Source of the DNA: Minisyncoccota bacterium
Lineage (GTDB): Bacteria > Patescibacteriota > Microgenomatia > Levybacterales > UBA12049
Assembly: GCA_025449795.1 (NCBI GenBank)
Contig: JANWIQ010000033.1
Location: 1 to 8,507 of the forward strand
Direction of reading: 5' to 3'
Length of the DNA: 8,507 bases
This document shows positions 1 through 6,173 of the stretch, piece after piece (the stretch's first letter is position 1; the number at the start of each line of letters is the position of its first letter). Position numbers and translations under genes: made by a program. Under the pieces are notes generated by a model. The model searched no databases. It saw nothing but the letters and a program-made list of their open reading frames with translations, and was not told the origin of the DNA.

Positions 1-148
1 ATAAAAATTTACAAACTATACTACGGCCAACTCCAGGCATTGCGATCATTTGGCAGGAATAGCCTTCTTTAATATAAGAAATGATTTTTTCAATCTCCAA
101 AAAACGGCAATCTGCAGGATATAAAGATTCCAAATGTTCGTGGTCCAT
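1..148 (-). CDS. P-loop NTPase, N-terminal fragment cut by the window edge
   Basis: The first 49 codons of a minus-strand gene are present; the rest lies outside the window. An in-frame TAG sits just upstream of the ATG, so this start is the first possible one. Residues 18-30 form a short charged helix (LEIEKIISYIKEG). It is followed by a hydrophobic strand and a glycine loop, QMIAMPGVGRSIVCKFL, which resembles a Walker A motif of AAA+/STAND-type ATPases (consensus GxxxxGK[ST]). Two positions differ from consensus: Ala replaces the first Gly, and Arg42 replaces the usual Lys. The layout of an approximately 30-residue lead followed by the P-loop resembles small ATP-binding proteins that start almost directly with the nucleotide-binding fold. 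No Walker B or sensor region can be seen, so substrate and role are unknown. The gene is divergent from the giant gene at 300. I am fairly sure it is a real gene and moderately sure it is an ATPase. Confidence 0.68.
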   Translation of the reverse strand, partial: MDHEHLESLYPADCRFLEIEKIISYIKEGYSCQMIAMPGVGRSIVCKFL

Positions 149-165
149 AGTTTTATAATACTAAA

Positions 166-195
166 TTTAAAATGTTCCTGTAAGGTAGATGTCAA
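166..195 (-). promoter_or_regulatory. Candidate promoter of the leftward P-loop gene
   Basis: Read on the minus strand, a perfect TTGACA (190-195) is followed after 18 nt by TTTAAA (166-171). A second -10-like hexamer, TATTAT, lies only 6 nt before the ATG. If that second box is used, the transcript would be leaderless. No Shine-Dalgarno sequence precedes the ATG, which fits a leaderless or weakly SD-dependent start. Prediction from sequence only. Confidence 0.42.
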
Positions 196-245
196 GTTTT
201 TTTACTTTTTTGAGGCTATAGTATGCGTATGTGATGCGGCGTGAA

Positions 246-293
246 TTGACACATGTGTTTGAGCCGCTGTATCCTTAAGAGTAGAGAAAGGAG
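246..293 (+). promoter_or_regulatory. Promoter and ribosome binding site of the 1059-aa gene
   Basis: A consensus -35 TTGACA (246-251) is followed after 18 nt by TATCCT (270-275, four of six matches to TATAAT). A strong Shine-Dalgarno AAAGGAG (287-293) sits 6 nt before the ATG at 300, which fixes the start. The 10-bp palindrome ACACATGTGT (249-258) overlaps the end of the -35 box and the start of the spacer, where a repressor could block RNA polymerase. Confidence 0.55.
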
Positions 294-299
294 AAACAT

Positions 300-3200
300 A
301 TGACATTAGAAATAACAGAATTACCAAGCGTAACACAAGAAACAGATCCCCAATCAGGGAGAGTTATTGATGTCCAAGGCGCTCCAATAGAAATTCCTAA
401 GGTTAGTGGACTCATAAAGGATGAATCTGTTGAAGAAATAGATCCAAATGATCCCAATGTCGAAGAGAAAATAAAAAGGGCTAGGGAGAAGTATGGCCAT
501 GATGAAGCTATCTCAACATCGGCAAAAGTAATTTTAGATAAAACCGGAAAAGTAGACGCAGAAGTACTTGCACGATTTAAAAAAATTGTTGACCAATCCC
601 AAATGATGGTAAATCTTTTTACGGACGAAGATTTGCTAAATAGCATTAACGCTTTACTTTCTCCCGGAAAAAAAGTTACTTTTACCTCTTTATATGAAAA
701 TGGTCCGTACAAAGAATATTTACGTGATTTAGCAAAAATATTACCTTTAATTAAAGAAAGAACAGAAGAGCGAAAAGGTAAGCTTACTTTGGATGATATG
801 CAAGAATTTGTGAGAAGAATTCAAGCATTGGAAATTCCAGATGTACCAGAACTGAAAAGTATGTATGAAGAGGCTGCAATAGAGGACAAACCGGCTGCAG
901 GAGTTTATAAAACAGATGAAAAACTTTTTACTCTTCAAAAATTAGGCGAGAGAGCGCAAAATTTTTTAATACGAAATGGGTATGAGCGCATACAAGACGC
1001 AAATAACCTCGAAGAAGTAGTTGGAATTATGATGCTTTCTAGTGATCAGAAATACCGTACCGGACATAAAAAAGAGCTTATGAATAGCGAAGGAGAAGTC
1101 CAACTCCATAATTTGCTTGCCTGGTTTTATGAACAACTTACCTATTTTAGTGATTTTCAGGATGACGATCCATTACAGGCTTATCAATCTATAGGTTTTT
1201 ATACTTCTTTTCGCCAGATTACTGCAGCTGAACTTATTATATATGCACCAAAAAGATATTTCAGTCATAGAACCGACACAGGAATTAAAAGAGAAACTCG
1301 AGATCCTGAAACAGGAGAGATTTTTACGCAATCAGTATATGAAAATGATTCAAAATTTTCTTTGTTTCAAAACTTGAGGAATTATTTGGTTACAGTGGTA
1401 ACAAATTCCGGTCTTGCCCATGACCATGGTATTCAGTATGAGAAGGCAAAAGAGCAAAGAGAAAAATGGCATGATTTAATGCAGCAAATTTACGGAGAAG
1501 AAAGGTCGGAGTTTGGAAACAGAATGCTAAGATGGCTTAATTTGCTTGGTACGTCAAAAGATGAAGTTTATGCATTTCTGGGGAGCACAAAAAGCGACCA
1601 TGAGACAGGGGGTACTGTTGGACAATCTTTAAGGCGTACCCTTCTCGCATATAATTATTTTGATCAATTGGGTTTAGGGGATTTAACAGATAAGGACAAC
1701 ATGTTTGTAAAATCTCTTGGAAGAAAAGAATCACAATTTGCATTCTTCAGATCAATAATGCTTCAGGCAATTTCTGATAATGATATTATCCGTCAACAAA
1801 AGCTCATTATGGAAGACGCATTATATAAAGAAAAACAAAGGCTTGGTAAAGATTTTGATATGAAAACGTTTAGGGCAAACCCTTTATATAAAGAATATTT
1901 TGAATATCAAGATTTTATAAAAACCTTGAGAAATAAAGACACAGGCCTTGCTGCTGATAATATTTTTAGCTTATTAAAAGCAGATGGAGGAAAAATTTTG
2001 TTTAGTCTGCATAATAAATTAGGCCTAGATAGCAAAATGCTTGATCCTATTAGGGAGGCTTTAAAAGCTGCAGACGGATTTAATGGGGAAGTAAAGCTTG
2101 CACTTGAATTAGCCAGTGTATTCAGAAACTATAATCAAAGGGCGCTAAACTATTTTGACCAGCCTGTTCAAGTGGCTGTGAGAAAAGAACAAAGAGAATT
2201 TATTCAAAACGCTCTTGGTGTCGCTATAAAAACAGAATATAAGTTATCCGACGAGGAAGCAGCATATGTACAAGAATTTGCAATGCTTATGCCTGGCTGG
2301 CTTGGACTTTCTTCAAAAAACGATGCGTCAACTAACAGTCTTAATTTTTGGGGCACAATGATTAATTTCCGTGACTATAGAAAAGACCATATGTCACAGG
2401 TATTTACAGGGGAAACAGAAAGTTTGAATGGAATATTGCATTTTATGACCGCATTTGAAGCATTAAGCGTGCAGGTTAATAAAGATGGAAAAGTAAGAAC
2501 AATGTCTTTTTTAGAATACTTACAAGGAGGAGACGGGTCAAATATTGAAACTGGGATTGATGATAATAGATATGCAAGAGGCGAATTCTTAGTAAACACA
2601 GGAAAAAAATATTGGTCAGAGCATTTGCGTGGAATGATGGATATGAGGGAATTTTTCTATCAACACAGGGGACTTGACCTTGGGGATATTATTAAATTCC
2701 AGCCCGGTACAGGAGAAATGGTAATAGACGAAAAAAAGCTTGATATCTTTAAGAAATTTTGGTCAGCTGCCCGTAATGCTTTTGCAAAAAATGGCAGTAT
2801 ACCATGGTATACAAAAGTATACGTTAGGGAAAAATATGAGGAAGGTGGTAAAGAAAAATACAGATTTGTTCAAAAGACACTTGCGGAATATATTTTCCAT
2901 GAAAATGTGGTAGGTAAATATAATAAAACAAATGGCAGATGGGAAGGTGGAATGAACGTAAACCACGGTCCTACTCCCACTAAGTGGCAAAAACAAATAG
3001 ATGATTTCATTGCATCCCAAGGTGAAAAAGGGAGTTTGTCAAAACAAGGGGAATTGTTTGTACGCGACCTTATCGGGTGGGCAATAATGAATAGCTTTAT
3101 GTTGCACAAATATCACTTAAATCCCTTTACTGCAAGTAAGATTTATGAGAAAGATCCGCTTTGGGAAAAGTGGGAATTAGGACAGTTTCAATTTGTTCAC

Positions 3201-3479
3201 CAATTTTTTAAACACATACAAATTAACTCAGAGGAAGAATTGGTATCTTATAAATCAGGACCGTGGTGGAAGTTTTGGGAAAAAGGACAACTTGCAGTAC
3301 AAGGACTAAGCGAAGGATTTTTTGACGATGATGATTTGAAAGATATATCAAGGAAATCAAAAACAACTTTTGGCGCACTTTTGGGATATGAATTAGGTAC
3401 AGGCACAAGCGGTTCGTTATTTACATTTTTATGGTTGTTGTTTAAGGGAGTGCTTGGACAGAATGCTAAATTTAAATAG
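300..3479 (+). CDS. Giant cysteine-free protein of unknown function with a C-terminal hydrophobic tail
   Basis: I do not recognise this 1059-aa protein, and it shows no catalytic motif I can name. The start is set by a strong Shine-Dalgarno. Residues 1-60 are acidic and probably disordered (DPNDPNVEEK). The body looks mostly helical, rich in Lys, Glu, Phe and Tyr, and has no signal peptide. Near the C-terminus there is an aromatic patch, PWWKFWEKG (988-996), then an acidic run FFDDDD (1007-1012). The only strongly hydrophobic stretch is the tail, about 1035-1052 (GTSGSLFTFLWLLFKGVL), with a less hydrophobic lead from about 1023; this could anchor the protein in a membrane. No cysteine occurs anywhere. 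The gene converges on the VirB6/TrbL-like gene with a 3-bp gap and no terminator between them, so the two transcripts must overlap unless each stops exactly at its end. By neighbourhood it may belong to a membrane or secretion apparatus. A scaffold, surface or structural role would fit equally well. The reading frame itself is certain. Confidence 0.9.
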   Translation: MTLEITELPSVTQETDPQSGRVIDVQGAPIEIPKVSGLIKDESVEEIDPNDPNVEEKIKRAREKYGHDEAISTSAKVILDKTGKVDAEVLARFKKIVDQSQMMVNLFTDEDLLNSINALLSPGKKVTFTSLYENGPYKEYLRDLAKILPLIKERTEERKGKLTLDDMQEFVRRIQALEIPDVPELKSMYEEAAIEDKPAAGVYKTDEKLFTLQKLGERAQNFLIRNGYERIQDANNLEEVVGIMMLSSDQKYRTGHKKELMNSEGEVQLHNLLAWFYEQLTYFSDFQDDDPLQAYQSIGFYTSFRQITAAELIIYAPKRYFSHRTDTGIKRETRDPETGEIFTQSVYENDSKFSLFQNLRNYLVTVVTNSGLAHDHGIQYEKAKEQREKWHDLMQQIYGEERSEFGNRMLRWLNLLGTSKDEVYAFLGSTKSDHETGGTVGQSLRRTLLAYNYFDQLGLGDLTDKDNMFVKSLGRKESQFAFFRSIMLQAISDNDIIRQQKLIMEDALYKEKQRLGKDFDMKTFRANPLYKEYFEYQDFIKTLRNKDTGLAADNIFSLLKADGGKILFSLHNKLGLDSKMLDPIREALKAADGFNGEVKLALELASVFRNYNQRALNYFDQPVQVAVRKEQREFIQNALGVAIKTEYKLSDEEAAYVQEFAMLMPGWLGLSSKNDASTNSLNFWGTMINFRDYRKDHMSQVFTGETESLNGILHFMTAFEALSVQVNKDGKVRTMSFLEYLQGGDGSNIETGIDDNRYARGEFLVNTGKKYWSEHLRGMMDMREFFYQHRGLDLGDIIKFQPGTGEMVIDEKKLDIFKKFWSAARNAFAKNGSIPWYTKVYVREKYEEGGKEKYRFVQKTLAEYIFHENVVGKYNKTNGRWEGGMNVNHGPTPTKWQKQIDDFIASQGEKGSLSKQGELFVRDLIGWAIMNSFMLHKYHLNPFTASKIYEKDPLWEKWELGQFQFVHQFFKHIQINSEEELVSYKSGPWWKFWEKGQLAVQGLSEGFFDDDDLKDISRKSKTTFGALLGYELGTGTSGSLFTFLWLLFKGVLGQNAKFK

Positions 3480-3482
3480 GCT

Positions 3483-5072
3483 TTAATTTCCTTTTTCTCC
3501 AGCAGCTTTCATAAAGGCTCTTCTTCTCCATGTGCCAGCTCCGCCAAGGGCTAGGCGTCTTACCCAACCTTCTGCCTGACCTTGAATTGAAAGCTCGCGT
3601 TGGAATAATCTCTTACCTGTTTGTCTTCCAGCTGCGCCAAGTACTGCTGCTCCTACGCCCAATGTTTGGCCGATTGAATCTCCCAAACCGCTACTTTTTA
3701 CTTTAAACCACTCTTTTACAGTATCGGGAAGTTTTGGAAGCATGAGAATTGCGGCAAAAGATAATACACCGCCAACACCAACGCCAGGTACAAAAAATGG
3801 TGTAAATGCATTACCGTTGCCAACAGCAGTTGCAATTGCTCCTGCAAGGGCTATAAAACCTACAGATACTGGAAATACAGCAAGGTTTGCAATAAGTTCT
3901 TTAAACCATCCTCCCATTCCGCCCCCCAATCCACCTGGCACCATTCCAAATAAAATTCTAATTGGACCTAAAATAACGTTGAAAAGGATGTTTATGTAGC
4001 AAGTAACTAGAGCAATCCAAAACCTGAAAAGAGCTGTTAGCACGGCAATAGTTAAAATAATAAAAACAATTATACCAACAAGTCCGCCTGAATTTCCCAG
4101 AGCGTCAAGGCTGCAGCTCCAGCCATTACCTTCGACTACAGAAACAAGTCCTGCAATTGCGCAGATAATTCCCGTTATAATATAAAAAATTCCATTCAAA
4201 AGAAATGTTATTGGATTACCGTTGACTACCGTTAAAACTCCGCTATTAACAGATCCTGTGGCTCCGGCTATTGCCCCACCAATCCCCCCCGGGAGCATAT
4301 CGTTTGCCGCTCCGAAGGGAGTGGTATATGATGTTAGTTTTGTAATATCAAATCCATTTTTTACTGCAGCATAAGTTATGTTTAAAATAAGATAAGTCGC
4401 AACGTACATTAGGTCTATTAAAAAACCGGCTATTGCAAAAGAAAATGTAATTGCCAAAAGTCCTATAATGATCTTGGGTATTTGGTTTTGAATTGTCATG
4501 ACTGTTCTCGGATCTATTTTAATTCTAAACATAATAAGCATACCTATGACTACAAAAATAATAACTACGAAAAGATAGGCGGTATTTCTAAATCCAACCC
4601 ATATAGTTAAAAGAGGGTCAAGGCCTTTTGCGCCCAACCCTTGCTCGTTGTTTGCAGCGTAAGATTTGTCCGCAAATAAATGAAAATTTGAAGCTAGATA
4701 GTTTATGTAAGGCTGAGAATGGATAGGAAGATTATATGTAAGGGTTATTGTTCTTGTCATAAAGCCCAATAATCCACCATATCCATTAACATAGCCTATT
4801 TTTTGGGTTGAATTATCCCAGCCAAGACACTTATGGGAAGGCGTCATGGGATCTATTCCTGCTAATCCACATACAACAAAAGATAATACGTTTAGCATCA
4901 TGGTGTGGGAATAAGTATGCAGGTCTTGGGGAACATCTGGGTTAGTGTTTAAATTAGTGTAATTTGAATAATATGTTTGAGCATGTGCAACAGGAGTATT
5001 CTTTACAACAAAAAAAAGAAAAAATATGAGAAAAGAAGACGCAATAAATAACAGTCTCTTTAAAGGCAGCAT
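3483..5072 (-). CDS. Polytopic membrane protein, type IV secretion VirB6/TrbL-like
   Basis: This is a 529-aa inner-membrane protein. Residues 1-31 are a signal peptide: a KR pair, a hydrophobic core and a likely cleavage after AHA (31). A soluble region follows (about 32-160), with Cys68 and Cys82. Transmembrane segments are then apparent at about 164-183, 198-223, 287-312, 331-352, 353-377, 392-418 and 432-446. A basic loop, MFRIKIDPRTVMTIQNQIPK (181-200), lies between the first two. Gly-rich stretches (261-273, 379-388) separate the helices. The C-terminal 80 residues are basic and probably cytoplasmic. Size and topology match the VirB6/TrbL family, which forms the inner-membrane channel part of type IV secretion systems and is common in CPR genomes. 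The family call is from memory and topology, not from a search. A frame extending upstream to 5186 runs into tRNA-Ser, so ATG 5072, just before the signal peptide, is the better start. It has no clear Shine-Dalgarno. Confidence 0.8.
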   Translation of the reverse strand: MLPLKRLLFIASSFLIFFLFFVVKNTPVAHAQTYYSNYTNLNTNPDVPQDLHTYSHTMMLNVLSFVVCGLAGIDPMTPSHKCLGWDNSTQKIGYVNGYGGLLGFMTRTITLTYNLPIHSQPYINYLASNFHLFADKSYAANNEQGLGAKGLDPLLTIWVGFRNTAYLFVVIIFVVIGMLIMFRIKIDPRTVMTIQNQIPKIIIGLLAITFSFAIAGFLIDLMYVATYLILNITYAAVKNGFDITKLTSYTTPFGAANDMLPGGIGGAIAGATGSVNSGVLTVVNGNPITFLLNGIFYIITGIICAIAGLVSVVEGNGWSCSLDALGNSGGLVGIIVFIILTIAVLTALFRFWIALVTCYINILFNVILGPIRILFGMVPGGLGGGMGGWFKELIANLAVFPVSVGFIALAGAIATAVGNGNAFTPFFVPGVGVGGVLSFAAILMLPKLPDTVKEWFKVKSSGLGDSIGQTLGVGAAVLGAAGRQTGKRLFQRELSIQGQAEGWVRRLALGGAGTWRRRAFMKAAGEKGN

Positions 5073-5104
5073 GTCAAATTTAGTGTGGAACAATTTGCAA
5101 GAAA

Positions 5105-5126
5105 TGTCAAGAAAGATATTATTATA
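5105..5126 (-). promoter_or_regulatory. Possible promoter elements between tRNA-Ser and the VirB6/TrbL-like gene
   Basis: On the minus strand, a perfect TATAAT (5121-5126) lies a few bases after the tRNA 3' end, but it has no good -35. A perfect TTGACA (5105-5110) follows, but its matching -10 position reads only CACACT. Either could start a transcript for the membrane-protein gene. The alternative is read-through from the Nudix-tRNA unit with tRNA processing. The evidence does not decide between these. Confidence 0.3.
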
Positions 5127-5131
5127 ATTTG

Positions 5132-5218
5132 CGGAGAGGGGGGGATTCGAACCCCCGGTGATCTTACGACCACACACGCTTTCCAAGCGGGCGCACTAGA
5201 CCACTATGCGACCTCTCC
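5132..5218 (-). tRNA. tRNA-Ser(GGA)
   Basis: This is an 87-nt class II tRNA. The acceptor stem GGAGAGG/CCTCTCC has 7 perfect pairs, with discriminator G. The D stem is GCA/TGC. The anticodon loop is TTGGAAA with anticodon GGA (codons UCC/UCU). The long variable arm has stem GTGGTC/GATCAC, and the T arm is GGGGG-TTCGAAT-CCCCC. The anticodon stem has one C-U mismatch (CCCGC/GCGTG). No CCA is encoded (CAA follows the discriminator). It lies 3 bp after the Nudix stop codon and 59 bp before the membrane-protein start, all on one strand, so one transcript could carry all three. Confidence 0.95.
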
Positions 5219-5221
5219 TAA

Positions 5222-5650
5222 TTATTTACTTATTATTTTTTTAGCACTTTGCCAAACTTTCTTGTCCGATGAATAAGTTAGTTTATCTTTTATACTATCT
5301 ATTTCCAGCCATTCTACATTTTCCATTTCCCAGTCGTGATTTTTTATATCTCCGCTTACAAATTCCATTAAAAAAAAATAAACTGTTTTTTTTCTTTTAA
5401 TCCCGTCCATCTCGTACCAATATGTACTTGGATCTAATGGTTTTAAAATTTTTCCTATTATACCAGTTTCTTCCTTTACTTCTCGAAGAGCAGTTTCTTC
5501 TTTGCTTTGTCCTTTAAACTCATCTTTATCTCCAATAAATCCCTTTGGAAAAACCCAACCATGATGCTGAGAATGTTGACAAAGAAGAATTAATATTTTG
5601 CCTTGCTCTTTTTTAAATACAATTCCTCCTGCGGAAAATTCAAATTTCAT
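5222..5650 (-). CDS. Nudix hydrolase (MutT/Ap4A-hydrolase-like)
   Basis: This 142-aa protein is the usual length for a single-domain Nudix enzyme, which cleaves a nucleoside diphosphate linked to another group (X). It starts MKFEFSAGGIVF, the typical first strand. WVFPKG (32-37) leads into the Nudix box. The catalytic core REVKEETGI (56-64) matches REUxEExGU, so the Mg-binding Glu57, Glu60 and Glu61 are present. Two oddities occur. Eleven or so residues instead of five separate Gly37 from the loop-helix junction, and the position normally Glu is Gln48. PKGFIGD and the long loop are reminiscent of Ap4A-hydrolase-type or MutT-like members; the real substrate cannot be told. The ATG has no Shine-Dalgarno, and a -10-like box lies 6 nt upstream, so a leaderless mRNA is possible. 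The gene ends 3 bp before tRNA-Ser(GGA) and is divergent from the 135-aa gene. A house-cleaning role for toxic or signalling nucleotides is the default inference. Confidence 0.9.
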   Translation of the reverse strand: MKFEFSAGGIVFKKEQGKILILLCQHSQHHGWVFPKGFIGDKDEFKGQSKEETALREVKEETGIIGKILKPLDPSTYWYEMDGIKRKKTVYFFLMEFVSGDIKNHDWEMENVEWLEIDSIKDKLTYSSDKKVWQSAKKIISK

Positions 5651-5656
5651 AATGTT

Positions 5657-5683
5657 GTTATAATTTTGTTAGGCACGCATCAA
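5657..5683 (-). promoter_or_regulatory. Candidate promoter of the Nudix gene, possibly leaderless
   Basis: On the minus strand, TTGATG (5678-5683) and TATAAC (5657-5662) are separated by a short 15-nt spacer. The -10 ends 6 nt before the ATG, so transcription would begin at or next to the start codon. There is no Shine-Dalgarno. The -10 is good; the -35 assignment is weak. Confidence 0.35.
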
Positions 5684-5702
5684 GCTAAACGTTTGATATC
5701 GT

Positions 5703-5745
5703 GGTATGCTTTTAGTAATTATACCGCATACCAAAATGGTATACT
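5703..5745. promoter_or_regulatory. Four GGTAT half-sites: candidate operator for the divergent Nudix/135-aa promoters
   Basis: The pentamer GGTAT or its complement ATACC occurs four times in 40 bp: GGTAT at 5703-5707, ATACC at 5721-5725, ATACC at 5728-5732 and GGTAT at 5738-5742. GGTATGC (5703-5709) pairs with GCATACC (5726-5732). ATACCA-AAA-TGGTAT (5728-5742) is a perfect inverted repeat that runs into the -10-like TATACT (5740-5745). The array lies between two divergent genes and could bind a dimeric regulator. No regulator gene is visible in the window. Confidence 0.45.
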
Positions 5746-5753
5746 AGAAAGGA
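5720..5753 (+). promoter_or_regulatory. Promoter -10 candidates and ribosome binding site of the 135-aa gene
   Basis: Two -10-like boxes occur, TATACC (5720-5725) and TATACT (5740-5745). The Shine-Dalgarno AAAGGA (5748-5753) is 4 nt before ATG 5758 and fixes the start. If TATACT is the working -10, transcription would begin inside the Shine-Dalgarno, so the upstream box may be the real one. TTGATA (5693-5698) is a possible -35, with a 21-nt spacer to it, which is long. Confidence 0.35.
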
Positions 5754-5757
5754 ATTT

Positions 5758-6165
5758 ATGGATTTGCAACAAGAAGTTGAACAAATAAAAAAAGAGCTTG
5801 TGGATTTAATAATAAAACATCTGGAGCAGCATAAAATCCATACAGATCAGGCACAAAAACTGGCTGCGGATTTTTTGGGAGAATTACCAATGAAAGATCA
5901 AAAAGATATGCTGGAAAAATTGAAAAAACTTGGAGATACCTACATGGAAATGCGGGAGATTTACGTTAAAGAACTTGCTAAATTTAACGAATCAGAGCGC
6001 GAACATGCTCTTTTACGCATGAGAAATTCTATTGCAGAGGGAAATATAGAGCATGCAATAAGTGTTGCAAAATCTTTGCAGATAAGCCAACAAATGAATG
6101 GCTCAACAACTGTATCGCCGAGTCAATCGACAAATCAAACAAATCAACAAATAGGAGGTGTATAA
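5758..6165 (+). CDS. Small helical protein of unknown function
   Basis: I do not recognise this 135-aa protein. Residues 1-110 look almost entirely helical and strongly charged, with heptad-like Leu spacing in the first helix (EVEQIKKELVDLIIKHLEQ) and in DMLEKLKKLGDTYMEM (50-65), so it probably forms a helical bundle or coiled coil. Residues 111-135 are a flexible tail rich in Gln, Ser, Thr and Asn, ending IGGV. There is no signal peptide, no membrane segment and no cysteine. The next gene begins 8 bp after the stop, and its Shine-Dalgarno lies inside this gene's last codons, so the two are one transcription unit and probably translationally coupled. A partner or chaperone role for the 417-aa membrane-tailed protein is possible, but this is inference from position alone. 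Confidence 0.82.
   Translation: MDLQQEVEQIKKELVDLIIKHLEQHKIHTDQAQKLAADFLGELPMKDQKDMLEKLKKLGDTYMEMREIYVKELAKFNESEREHALLRMRNSIAEGNIEHAISVAKSLQISQQMNGSTTVSPSQSTNQTNQQIGGV
6153..6159 (+). promoter_or_regulatory. Ribosome binding site of the 417-aa gene, unusually far upstream
   Basis: AGGAGGT, a near-perfect anti-SD match, lies within the last codons of the 135-aa gene and 14 nt before ATG 6174. The usual distance is 5-9 nt. The intervening bases are only A and T plus the stop codon. Another AGGAGG (6182-6187) lies 8 nt before an ATG at 6196, but that ATG is out of frame with the long gene. Confidence 0.5.
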
Positions 6166-6173
6166 TAATAAAT

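Noticed and set aside
3440..3520. Bidirectional terminator between the convergent genes
   Set aside because: No GC-rich inverted repeat with a T-run is present at the junction.
5073..5186. Upstream extension of the VirB6/TrbL-like gene to an ATG at 5186
   Set aside because: It would translate most of tRNA-Ser(GGA) and put 38 hydrophilic residues before an obvious signal peptide; ATG 5072 is better.
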